A model generated the notes under the pieces. It was not told the DNA's origin. It did not search any database and was given only the letters and a program-made list of their open reading frames with translations. Shown one piece after another: positions 34,414 to 45,316 of a DNA stretch of 64,000 nt (positions are counted from its first letter, which is position 1; each line of letters starts with the position of its first letter). A program made the position numbers and the translations under genes. Source of the stretch: Neurospora intermedia. Lineage: Eukaryota; Ascomycota; Sordariomycetes; Sordariales; Sordariaceae. The DNA lies in assembly GCA_037102815.1 (NCBI GenBank), contig BTPP01000004.1, positions 3,410,001-3,474,000 on the forward strand. The letters run 5' to 3'.

Positions 34414-37400
34414 CGAGTGATCTCGGTCCTACTACACAACATTACGCTCTCTATTTTTGCATCTTTCTTTTGTCTTCTCTCCTGATCTAGAGTTATCTGA
34501 AAGCGAGCCCGGGCAACCGGCAATGGCTTTTTCCTTGATGAGAGCGTGTTTCTTTTCTTAGACTTTGTGTCTTGCTACGTTCGTTCTGCATCAAAATTCC
34601 ATTTGTCATGTTGATTATACTTCGCTCCTTGTTTCACATTCATCATTACCTTTTTTTCTTTTTATTTTTTTCTTTTTATCACTGTTACCTCCTGAACTAA
34701 GCTTACGTTCGAGCGTCATACGGCTGGTCCTTACCGCTACCTACCGTTCGCTTACGCACCTAATCCTTCTACAACCACGGCTTATCAACCTACTAATCAG
34801 CCTTCAAATATCGCAGCTCTGCTGCTCCATTAGTCTGTTAATATCCCTGCCTATAACGGGGCTGAGAGGAAGTGGTCACGGGAACATGTCCCGTGGGTTT
34901 CTTAATTTGGTGTGCGCACAGGGTCATCAACATTGGGCTGGTGTTTTACGGGGATTTGGTTTTCTTCATGTCCGGAGTTGGCGCTTTGTGTTTTGGCCGT
35001 TCGTTATATTGCATCTGGACCTTTTTCCATTTACGGGGGACCACAGGGATCATAATTTCTGTTGTTTTTAATGGGACTGGCGAATCACGGGTACAACCCG
35101 TCTGGGAGGGATGTCCGGGGCTCGTGACTGTCTAGGAGATAGACGACCCTTTAATTGGTTAAGGCGGAGTTTGTTATCAAAAGCTACGTCGAAGATGGAG
35201 TGTGCGGTTCGGGAATAGGATAAACAAAGCATAATAGTTGAGCAGAATAACGGGTTACTGCATGTATGTCTTTGAATGATGGTACTTTCTGGGACCTGGA
35301 ATTGTGAAATTTGCGGATTCGAATGCAAGATCCATCCAAATTTTGAAGAGTGATCAGATCCTCACACTTGCCGTCACATTCAGCTCTTCGCAATCGTCCT
35401 ACGACCTCCGGCTAGGCTGGAAATGAAATGTGATATTTACACGTTATCCTAGCGGATATTTTGGGTCACGGAAGCCCAAACCTGATGCACCATATTAGAG
35501 ATGCGAATTCTCGATGACACTCTGGTCGCATTCCATCATTAATTAGCGATCCAGTCCCGTAACAGTGCTTCATCTCATCACACTCCAGGGGGCCATTCAC
35601 ACAACATGTGGCACCCCTGGAATACACTGGTAAAATTGATAATCGAGATCAGAAACCAAAGCGTACCTCTAGGCATGACACCCGCTCATCAAGTGACATC
35701 ATGGCCGCTTTAAGATTAGGTTTCAAAGCGGAGTGTGCAAGCGAACCATGAGGATGGGGCGACGGAAACGTGGAGGGCGAGGGGGGGGGAGGGGGGTCTA
35801 GATGGGTGGGCTACCGAGATGAAGATTACCTACATACGTTTTTGCCGAGCACTAGGACTAGATTTCTGTGTTACTCGGCCCCCATTCATGAGCATTGTCT
35901 CAAAAATTGACATACTGTAGGTACTGTACTGTATGAGTTCTTCTCTATCTTCTAGACCCTCGATAATTTGCTTGATGATGAACCCTACATTGACCAAGTT
36001 CGTCCCGAGTGGTACCATTGATATATATATATGCCTTGATTAGGGTTGTGTTGGGCGTCAAGGAGTTACTTAGAAAAGGGAAATGAAGTGAGACATTGCG
36101 AATACCGTTATAAAAAGCAAAGCGTTTTGAGGGACATGTCGGGAAATGTTGGGGGCGTTGAATGGCTTCGAAGAAGCATGGAAAGGGAATGTTAAGTGTG
36201 TATTTTTTTTCGGGGTCTTCGTAAGTTCCGTTCTGAGTCAATGCCCCTGATTAAGGGTAGGTACCTCTAGGTAAAATCTTTGGTACCTAGGTATAGAAGG
36301 GAGAAGATGATGTGTTTGAGGTCAGTTTTACTGATGGTTCAAGCAAGTATTGAAGGCTACCATACTGGATTGGACATATGGTTTGCTGTTCACCACATCT
36401 TCACGGATCGTGACACGCTTCGTGAAAGCCGGCAGAGGGGGCTTTATTTCAGTTGTGTGTAGTCTGGACTATGAGGTGTGGCTGATACCTACACTGTTCA
36501 ACGCCAGACTTGATGATTTGGAAGCACCATCCAGAAGAGAGAAGAATAAGCTTTACCATTTGTCGCTAAGTAAAGAAACAAAAAGAACAACTTGACTTCC
36601 TTGAGGCAGTGCAGATGACTTTCCCTCCCCCACCCCCCGAAAAAAGAAGCATCGAAATCAACCAGTTAACGCCTTACGCCCTAATTAACACCACAATTGG
36701 ATGGTTGGTTGGTCATGGTCATGGTCATGGTCATGGTCATGATTGTTGGTGACGGGGAAGCTGAGGATGTTGCACATACAGTACAGTGCACATTACAGAA
36801 GCCAGGCTGTCATCAAGGAAGTGAAGCTACCTAGAAATGACCGCCAGTCAAGGCTAGCTGAATGGAAAGAAAAAAAAACATGCCGATGATGACTGCGGTG
36901 GTCCCGCCGCGAAAAGGCCATGCGGTGACTCCTGAATTCCTTACGTGCATGATGATCTACCGCCAGGTAGGTTTTAGGCAGCCAGAGGAAGGGGGAAGAG
37001 AAAAGGAAAACGTCGGGGCTGTTGGATGGAAGGTTGACTACTACAAGGGCCGGTGAGCCAACGATATTACATACCTGGGAAGAAGCAAAGGGCGGAAAAT
37101 GAGGCGGTGGCAATGGTGGTGATGTTGACTGGATGGTGGGAGTGGTGGAGATGGGGGTTCTTTGCAGTGTTTTCTTACCATTCAATTCATTGTGACTGTG
37201 ATCCAAGTACACTTTTGTGAACGAGAACTTGCACTCGGACATGCTCCTTCTATCACCATCAGTATCCCGAAGTGTTAACAATGTGAGGCTCTTCCGAGGG
37301 GTGACCGGAAGAACATGGTCATGATGGGGCACTCGCTCGCTCATCACATCGGGTTTCAAGGACCACGGCAGTGTACGTGCCTAATACCAAAACCTTCCCT

Positions 37401-39531
37401 AGGTAGGTAGGCTTCATTTCCACACCATCACCGTTGCGAGAGACTCTATTATATGGCGTAGCGGGCGCTCCGCGCGCCCCAAGCGCTTGTTTACCCACAC
37501 GTCTGTCCGTCCCGCAACACACGAATGAGGTGTGGTTGGGATAAGCGCTTGTGAGACTTGCATGCATCCATCCCCTACTTTATGCACACTGCAGCTCATT
37601 CGTTTTCGGGATCTTGCCGCGACTGACGTACAATGTACCTACCTCGTCACAAGTGGGCGGGTTAACTCCCCCGTCCTACTACCTAGTCCGGCCCCGGTGC
37701 TAGTCTCCGTCCGCCTTTCTCTCTTGAATAAGGCTACGGAAGCTAAGCACGCGTCCTCTCGCAACCCCTAGACCCCAACAACACAAATTAAAGCACTTTG
37801 CCTCGCAGACTCCCTTGGCGAGCTGTATGGGGTCCGCCAACGCGAAATGAAAGATGAGAGTGGTCATGAAGATCCGGGATATTGCCGGCGATACGTTCTT
37901 TTTCTTTTTCGTCTTCTTCTTTCATTTAATATGACCCTGTCCTGGGAACCTGGATAGCGACAGTAGATATATCAAACTTGCAGTTTGCATTTCGCACTAT
38001 TGGTGCAAGGCTCAGCAATGTAACGGTCTGCAACATCATCCTGAATAAAGTGTGCATGAGGTACATACAATGTGCAGAACGATCTGCTTCTTCCAATGAC
38101 CTGATTGCTATGCAACCACTTGCTTTTCCTTTGCAACTCTGTTGCCAATTGCTCGTTGATGCCTTGGTTGATCAGTACATCCCAATGGTACGATGTGTCT
38201 CACTTCCCGTCTGGGGAAAGAGTGCGATCGAGAAAAGTCCGGCCGTCGCCCACAACAAGCACCCTTGATGATGAGGAGATGATTGACGGTCCTGGACCCG
38301 ATATCCGAGACCGACATGGAGATGCTAGGTAACGATTGGGCATCAATTGGCATCAAAGCCCAATCAAGGTCTTGACGGATTGTTCTCGACCTCGCAGGAT
38401 TTCTATCCAGAGTGGGATGGATGGATGGATGTCTCGGACTGTCGACGCTGACCACGGTGGTATGTCGTAAGGGAGTACTGGACAAGTACCGTCCATTTGT
38501 AGAAGTACCTCGACACAGTTTCGAGACGGTGTACTCCCCTCTAGGTAGTAGCGTAAAATGAAGGAAGCCTCGAGCTTCGTTCAATTATTTCCAGTACAGT
38601 ATTGGCGCCATCAATTGTTACTGTTGAACATGGGATACGACTCCGGTTGCAAAAGTAGAAGTTGTGCGGAATTGTCCAAAGAACTTCTTCACCAGCGGAA
38701 GCAGCCGCGTCGTGCGGAGAAAGAATCCCGTCTCATGACATGAACCCAGCGAGCGAGCGAGCGAGGGGAGGGACGGAAGGGGGGGGCGGAGGAGGCTACA
38801 CTATCGCTGTTCCATGGCCATGGAAGCGGCCCCGGCGCTGATTGCCCTGGTGGTGTGGAGTTGGAGGATTGGGAGCACATGGGAGCGGAGATGGGATGGA
38901 GGATGGGGGCTGCGCTGAAAAGTGACAGGTTTTACCCTAACCCGGGCCCCAATGCCTTTCCACGTGCGAAAAGGATCGCTAAGAAAATAAAAAAAATATC
39001 AAAAACAGACTTGAAAGTTACCTACGATACATACCAAAGTATTGTTACGGATACGCAATGACGCCAAGGAGGGTAATTTTCAAACTTACGGATATGTGCA
39101 CTGTCTTCGACACTGCCATCACTACCTCTACCTATCAAGTACTACCTATTGGTGTACACCTGACCACCAGCGACGACACTTGCAGCGTCAACCTCACCAT
39201 CTCACCTCCTCACCTGGGTCGCCGCACACCACACACACCAAAGCAGCAAAGCCCGAATCAAAACTCCCGGAAAAACTCACGGATCTACGGCACCGGGGCA
39301 TCGAAACAAAGTAATCCGAGAGGCCAGCCTATCCAGCCTAACGCGATCTTTTCACACATGTTTATCGCAAGTGCGCGCCTGAAGAGGCCCTGACCAAGGA
39401 CCCCCCGTCTGGGTTGTCACAGACCACAAGCAGACCGCGGACGAGATCCTCAGTTTCATGGGGTCGAGAATCCACAGGACTACCGCCTTTTGAACCAAAC
39501 AACGGACAGTGAAGCAAAAGCAGCAGAACCA
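34414..39531. other. Intergenic, about 5.1 kb without a supported gene
   Basis: The first part (34414-35100) is T-rich and probably the 3' UTR of the bZIP gene. Further on are a poly-G-rich spot near 35781-35799, paired taggtacctaggta-like motifs at 36256-36295, the ggtcat repeat, and a purine-rich stretch near 38745-38790. A minus-strand frame at 36793-37359 has two plausible splice donors but no conserved motif and is not called. The end is the 5' leader of the NFKBIL1-like gene. Confidence 0.55.
36711..36740. repeat. (ggtcat)5 hexanucleotide microsatellite
   Basis: Five perfect ggtcat units in a row follow a ggttggttgg stretch. It is simple sequence in non-coding DNA. Confidence 0.95.
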
Positions 39532-41007
39532 ATGTCCTTTGACGGATTCAACTCACCGCCACGATCCCCCAAACGGCGAAGAATCTTGGCCTCTTACAAC
39601 CCTGTTCCTGTTGCGCCCGCCAAAAGCGATGCTGAGGCACTAGACGGTAGCAGTGCAAGGGGTGTTGGTGGGGGTAGTAGGAGCAAGCACCGCTTGCAGG
39701 ATCCAGAGTTGGACATGGGCCAGTCACGGTCAACTTCAGCAGCGGCTGAGCCTCCAAAGGGCAGCAGGACGGAGAGGGGTATCAGCCATGACCGCGATGA
39801 TCCCATGACCGGCGTTGGGGAGGATGTCACTGGTGGGGACGGGGAAGGTGAGCGTGAACGTGTGCGTGAACGCAAAAGGGATAGGGATGGTGATGGGGAC
39901 CAGGATCAGGACTCTGAAGGGAGGATGAGGGAGAAGAAGCCCAAGGTGACCAAGTTTCGATTCAAGGACAAGGATAGGGGATCACGGAGGAGGAGGAGGA
40001 GACGATCACGGTCGCGGTCGCGATCACGATCGCGCTCTCCTAGATCAGACCGGCACCGTAGTCGCCGGCATCACTCCGAGGAAGATGACCGCGATGGCCT
40101 GGGAAGGGAGCGGAGGAGATCTAGAGGTAGGAGCAGAGACCGCGACCGGGACAGGGATAGGGATGAAGAGACTAAAGACGGCGAACCCCGTCGCAAACAT
40201 CGCCATCGTCATCACCACCGCCGGCACCGTCGCCATCGCTCACCTACCCCACAACAAGAGCTGCCTGATCATCTAGAAGACCCCTTCGCCGAACCCCCGC
40301 TGGATCCCGAAGCCGCTTTCCGCGAGTCTCTCTTCGACGCCATGGCAGACGACGAAGGAGCCGCCTACTGGGAAGGCGTCTACGGCCAACCAATCCACGT
40401 GTACTCATCCGCGCGGGAACGGGTCAACCCTGAGGGCGAACTCGAGCGGATGACGGACGAGGAGTACGCTGCCTATGTTCGACAGAGGATGTGGGAGAAG
40501 ACGCACCAGGGCTTGCTGGAAGAGCGGGAGCGGAGACAGAAGAGGAAAGAGGAAGAGAGGAGGAGGGAAGAGGAGGAGCGGAGGATCGCCAAGGAGATGG
40601 AGCGGAGCTTGAAGAGGGGAGAGGAGAGAAGAAAGAGAAGGGTGTGGAAGGACAGGTGGGAGGAGTATCTCAAGGCGTGGGGGGACTTTGCTGCTGCCGC
40701 TACGGGAGGTGGTGCGAAGATTGACGTGGCGAAGATTCCTTGGCCTGTCAACAGGGAGGTGGTGGGTGGAAAGATTGAAGAGATGGATCCAGAAACGGTT
40801 CGGGCTTTCTTTGTGCACGGGATAGGTCTGGAAGAGATGGGAGAGAAGGAGTTTGCGGCAAGGTTGAAGGACGAGAGAGTTCGCTGGCATCCGGATAAGA
40901 TGCAGCAGCGGTTGGGAGGGGATGTGGATGCTGCCATCATGAGGGATGTGACGGCGATCTTCCAGATTGTGGATAAGCTGTGGAATGATACACGGAAGAG
41001 CTCATGA
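39532..41007 (+). CDS. NFKBIL1-like protein with RS domain and degenerate J-like C-terminus
   Basis: A single exon encodes 491 residues. The start is the ATG of MSFDGFNSPPRSPKRRR; the frame upstream is open but has no ATG. Order of regions: a short N-terminus with a basic SPKRRR motif; an Arg/Ser tract at about 150-180 with consecutive RS dipeptides; a His/Arg tract at about 218-240; an acidic segment; a long charged coiled coil of Glu/Arg/Lys (about 320-385); and a C-terminal domain ending in VRWHPDKMQQR (about 449-459). That last motif matches the RWHPD(R/K) signature of NF-kappa-B inhibitor-like protein 1, where the J-domain HPD survives. RS tracts suggest nuclear speckle or splicing association, as reported for human NFKBIL1. 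The function in fungi is inferred only. Ankyrin repeats of the animal protein are not visible. Confidence 0.8.
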   Translation: MSFDGFNSPPRSPKRRRILASYNPVPVAPAKSDAEALDGSSARGVGGGSRSKHRLQDPELDMGQSRSTSAAAEPPKGSRTERGISHDRDDPMTGVGEDVTGGDGEGERERVRERKRDRDGDGDQDQDSEGRMREKKPKVTKFRFKDKDRGSRRRRRRRSRSRSRSRSRSPRSDRHRSRRHHSEEDDRDGLGRERRRSRGRSRDRDRDRDRDEETKDGEPRRKHRHRHHHRRHRRHRSPTPQQELPDHLEDPFAEPPLDPEAAFRESLFDAMADDEGAAYWEGVYGQPIHVYSSARERVNPEGELERMTDEEYAAYVRQRMWEKTHQGLLEERERRQKRKEEERRREEEERRIAKEMERSLKRGEERRKRRVWKDRWEEYLKAWGDFAAAATGGGAKIDVAKIPWPVNREVVGGKIEEMDPETVRAFFVHGIGLEEMGEKEFAARLKDERVRWHPDKMQQRLGGDVDAAIMRDVTAIFQIVDKLWNDTRKSS

Positions 41008-41919
41008 TGTTTGATTCATGATGGGATAAAGTCATAAAGCATGGCGTTGTGAGTTTGCTGGATTTAGTACTGCGGTAGCTTCACCATGTTCTCAGCGATC
41101 AGTAGAGTCCTACCTGCCCGATGTTGTGAAGCAATGGAGCGCATGATCAGACGCGCTATAGCAATATACATAATAGAACAATAACCTTTCATACTTGTAT
41201 ATACACCAGATCAGTTGGTAGTGACTGAATGGATTCAGTTTGGTCTCGAGACTGCCATACTCTTTCCCCCCCAAGACACAACTCAGGGTTGGAGGTGCAG
41301 CTATCTACGCGCAATGCGCAGGGTTATATATGGTGGTGCTGGAGTATAGCATGGCGAAGGAATCAAGCCACAATCAGCAGTAAGAGCGGCCTTCTGAGCA
41401 CTGTGCAATGGTCCCTCTTGTACAGTGGGTCGCATCCCCAATCTTCCTTCTTCAGCGCTCATTGATCCCCTAAGGAGAACGAAAAATGGCAGAGGTTAGC
41501 TGTGGCTGAGAGTAAGACCAGCACTGTGATCAACAACGAAGTTTCCACTCCAGTCCACGCAGTCCCGTGAACGCCGCAGGCAACAGTGGATCAGAAGGGA
41601 AGCCTTTGTTGCAATGGCTTATCTTGACGTGGGGCTCCACATTATTTTCTCGACCAGACGGGACCCTGCACGTCGACTTCATCTTCATCTGAAGTCTGAC
41701 GGCCCTTCATCCGCGACTGCGACTGCGACTTCGAACTTTGCTGCTTGAGTGCTGCTGCAAACTCGATCGCAAACTATCAATCACTCGACATTGCACCTTT
41801 TGTCGCTGTGACTCGGCCGGTCGCGCGCCTCGGTGGACTGTCCTGTTGCACTTTTTATTGCAAACTCTGGACTTGGTCGCCGACAGAATCTTGTATGTGT
41901 AAGAGTTGCCATCTCAATC
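41008..41919. other. Intergenic and 5' leader of the next gene
   Basis: About 0.9 kb contains the 3' flank of the NFKBIL1-like gene and the promoter and leader of the next gene. Short open frames only. No recognisable site. Confidence 0.6.
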
Positions 41920-44641
41920 ATGGGCTCTGCCTCTCTGGACTCTGAGCAGGACCCCCTCTTCTCCAACCTGGAGGAGGAGTTCCTTGCTGCCGAGGACAAC
42001 GAGAGGGAGAACAAGAACGACGTTGTCGACACTGACCTCGATTCGCTCTTTGGGGACGCTGCTGATGATGATTTGCATTCGCTCTTTTCCGAATCAGAGG
42101 ACGACGACCAACACCCAGAACCACCATCACAGCATGCCTCAGATCATGCCCCAGAGCCGGGGCCGGTCGAGTTGACGCTGCCCCAACCATCAGCATCAAC
42201 AACCACCGGCCCCCAACCAAGCCAACAACTCCAAGACCAAGACCAAGACCTACCCACGCTATGTCCCACTGACCTCACACCTGACGAGCTCGAACTCCTT
42301 GAGGCCCTAACCCCGCCTTTCACGGACGGTCAAGATGACCTGGCTGCACAGCAGGAAGGACAATGTATGCCCAGTGCCCCTGATCCGCCTGCAAGTCCCT
42401 TTTCGCTTCAGGATGGACACACTTCAGGTGGCCCAGCGGTTAGTACTCAGACTCCTTCAGATTTACCCCCCGAGCCCGCCCTGTCGTTGGAGTCGTTGGA
42501 TTGGTTGGGGGAGGTCACGTTTGACGATGCAGACATAGAGGCTGCTCTTGCGCAGATGGAAAGACCTGAGCTCTTACTGAACGGGATGGTTGACCAAGTC
42601 TCAGACCCCCAGCAGGGCGAAGGCTCTCAACAACAGCCTCAACAGCAATCCATCTCGCAAAGCCACCCCGAGACCCCTGCACAGGACAGTGTTCCAAACT
42701 CTAGTCCTCCTCTGGATAACAGCCTTCCACAAGCGCAAGAACCTTATGCCGGTCTCCCCGGGGCCAATGCCTTACCACAGGCCAATGACCCAAACCTCCT
42801 CATCACTCCTGCCAGTTCCCCGGACAACACACCACCAGCTCCTGCGGACAATCAGTACATTCGGGTGAGCGAAATCCCCGGCTTTCGCTACGGTCACTGC
42901 TACACCAATCGAGGAGCAACCATTACGGGGCGTATCGATCTCTACCCGAACCAGCTCCCGATTCTTCTGGACTATATCACCCTTGGTAAGTTTTCACCCC
43001 AATTACCTGAACCTTGGTTGGACTCGTGCTAATGTTCTTGCAGACCGGAATTCAAGATTGTCGATACTGTATCGACGTCTCGAACTCAATGACTGGCAGG
43101 GCAAAGAGCTCAACAAGGAGATGAAGGACTTCGTGCTGAACTCCGTTTTCCAGAGCCTTGTTTACCACAAGACCCAGGGTGATGTGAGGGGCATGAAGAA
43201 TATGTTGGGAGGTGCCGCATATTATATGCTCACGACCGGTTGGGGAGAAAAGTGGTTCGGTTCGACAGAGTGCTATGTTTCGCCTGGAAACAGGCGCCAA
43301 ACCATATGGCCCAGAGACTCGACCATGTAAGTTGTCAAAGACCTCAAATACCTCCTTGGTGAAGGACAGCTGTTAACTCGAGTTGATAGTATTATGGTCC
43401 ACTTCATGGGGCTCCTCTATCGCATCGTTTACCAGCAACAAGTTTTCTTTCGAAAAAAGGAAAAGGACGCAGTAAAGAACAACCCGAGCGCCTTGCTCTC
43501 ACCAGAACCCTCTGAGGCATCCGTATCTTCACCCGCGCCAGTTGCCGAGTTGGAAGCGTTTTCACCGGAAGCAACCACTGCCTCGCCAGAAACGAGTTCT
43601 CAAGGGTCAGAGACATGCTCCGAAGGTTCAATGATGACTGCCACAACGACTTCTACCAGAGCTTCTAGCACCAGTTTGCAAGCTGTGATGGAAAATGTCG
43701 AGACTGGAGCGCCGGATTCTTTACAAATATGCGGCAACACGACTACAACACCTGTGATCGAGAACCCTTCCAGCACTGTCACTGACAAAGCTCTACCGAT
43801 GGAGATCGAGACCACGAGCGAACCTAAAGTTACCGAAACTCCTGTATCAGTCCCCGTCCCGGGGTCGTGTACGGCTTCTGTTGGCGTCTTTACACCGGTT
43901 TTGGACAGCACCACCGTGGCTCCTGTCGAGACGAAGGTGCCAACTATCGCAACCGAGACCACTCAAGTTTCCGCTCCTGTTCTCATAGCTGCCACGGCTA
44001 CCACCACCGTAAATCCTGTTCAGACGACAGTACCAGGTAGCACAACTTTCGCCACCCAAACCGTCACATCTGCTCCCACCCCAGTATGTATCAATACGAG
44101 CGTACCGAGTATCACAACCACCAGCACTACCCAAACCGATACTCCAATTCCCACAATCAACATCTCCACACCAACCGCGACCTCAACCGCTACCCCTAGA
44201 ACCGACGAAGACCTGATTCTCACCGGCACTCGAAAGCGCACGCACGACGAGTTCGCCAAGGGCTGCGAGAAAGAAGTAGCCCAACAAGCAACAACAGGTC
44301 CAGTCCCGGTCGCAACCTTTGTCCTCGACGTCCCCGACGACGCCGACCTGACCTACCACGTGCACATGAAGAATCGTTCGACCAACGAGGACGTCAGCCC
44401 GCCCGTGACGTACCAGCACTCCCTCTCGCCCAATGTGAGAAGCGGGTTCTACACGTACATTATGAACACCATCGGGACCATTTGCGGCAGAACTAGCGTT
44501 TCTCCGTACATCCACGTCCTGTCGGCCGGCTGCCCACGGAATGTGAAGAGTGATGCCGATTGGGACTCGGTGGTGATGGATGTGTATAATCAGAAGTTGG
44601 TGGGGAAGGAGGGGCCCGTTTTGGTTATGTGTTATGTTTGA
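41920..44641 (+). CDS. Unrecognised 866-residue protein with two folded ends and a Thr/Ser/Pro-rich centre
   Basis: Three exons: 41920-42985, 43044-43326 and 43390-44641. The introns are 58 and 63 bp, with GTAAGT donors and a GCTAAT branch point in the first. The ATG lies in the favourable context caatcATGGgc. I do not recognise the family. Residues 1-310 are acidic and rich in Pro, Gln and Ser (disordered). Residues about 313-490 look folded, with SEIPGFRYGHCYTNRGATIT, aromatic helices, a GGAAYYMLTTGWGEKWFGS motif and hydrophobic stretches. Residues about 495-750 are a Thr/Ser/Val/Pro low-complexity region. Residues about 755-866 look folded again (DLTYHVHMKNRS, GFYTYIMNTIG, HVLSAGCPRNVKSDADW). 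There is no signal peptide or clear membrane helix. The introns flank the first folded region precisely. It may be a lineage-specific fungal protein; a nuclear role would be guesswork. Confidence 0.85.
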
Positions 44642-45316
44642 GGTGAAGGGAACAAGTCTGACAGAAAGGGCGTATGTCAACAGGGTATGATCGAGGAGTT
44701 TCAGAGAAGGGAGTCAAGAGCAAGTCAGTGTTGTGGGGGGGAAAAGAGTAAAAGGCAGACTGGCATGGAGGCATATTTGCAGGTTTGGCGTTGAGGAAAA
44801 ATGTGTTTATCAGGATGTCTGATACTACCTATAGGGGTTGTGGGTTCTCAGAATGGGATTTTTTTTTTCTTCTTCTTTCATTTGTGTCTTTCTTTCTTTC
44901 TGTTTTTTCTTCTTTTTTTTTTTTCTTCGGGGGTGGCTGTGCTCTCGTTGACAGCGTTTCCTTCATCAAAGTACCAAAAAGGAGTTATGATTTATTAGAC
45001 ATTTCTTTTGCTTTCACTATACCCTTAGGTTAGATCAGTCTCTCGGAGGAACAATTCACGTTTGGGTTGATAGTGTGTCCTATCCTTTCAAGCGCTTGTC
45101 TTTCTCAACAGTGATTCAGTATTTTTCTCTTATCCCCTCTTCCTAGCAGCCCAAAAATTCGCAATAACGGACCATAGCAAGCATAAGAGGAAGGTAGATA
45201 GCACTTCAGATTGGAACTACGTTGAATATATCCGGATCCCTCAAGTTCATATACTACCTCGTTCACATTCCGTAAACGTCAGTGCTCAAGAAAGCCTCCT
45301 CCTTCCCACAGCCTCC
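44642..45316. other. Convergent intergenic region
   Basis: 3' flanks of the 866-residue protein gene (+) and the membrane protein gene (-). It includes T-rich runs near 44859-44925. Nothing else seen. Confidence 0.6.

Noticed and set aside
34565-35071. 168-codon frame after the bZIP gene, hydrophobic
   Set aside because: The hydrophobic translation is due to T-rich sequence, most likely the 3' UTR of the bZIP gene; no ATG-based gene structure.
36793-37359. Minus-strand frame with GTAAGA and GTATGT donor-like sites
   Set aside because: The putative exon after the acceptor begins with another donor and gives no coherent protein. The Pro-rich part would be intronic.
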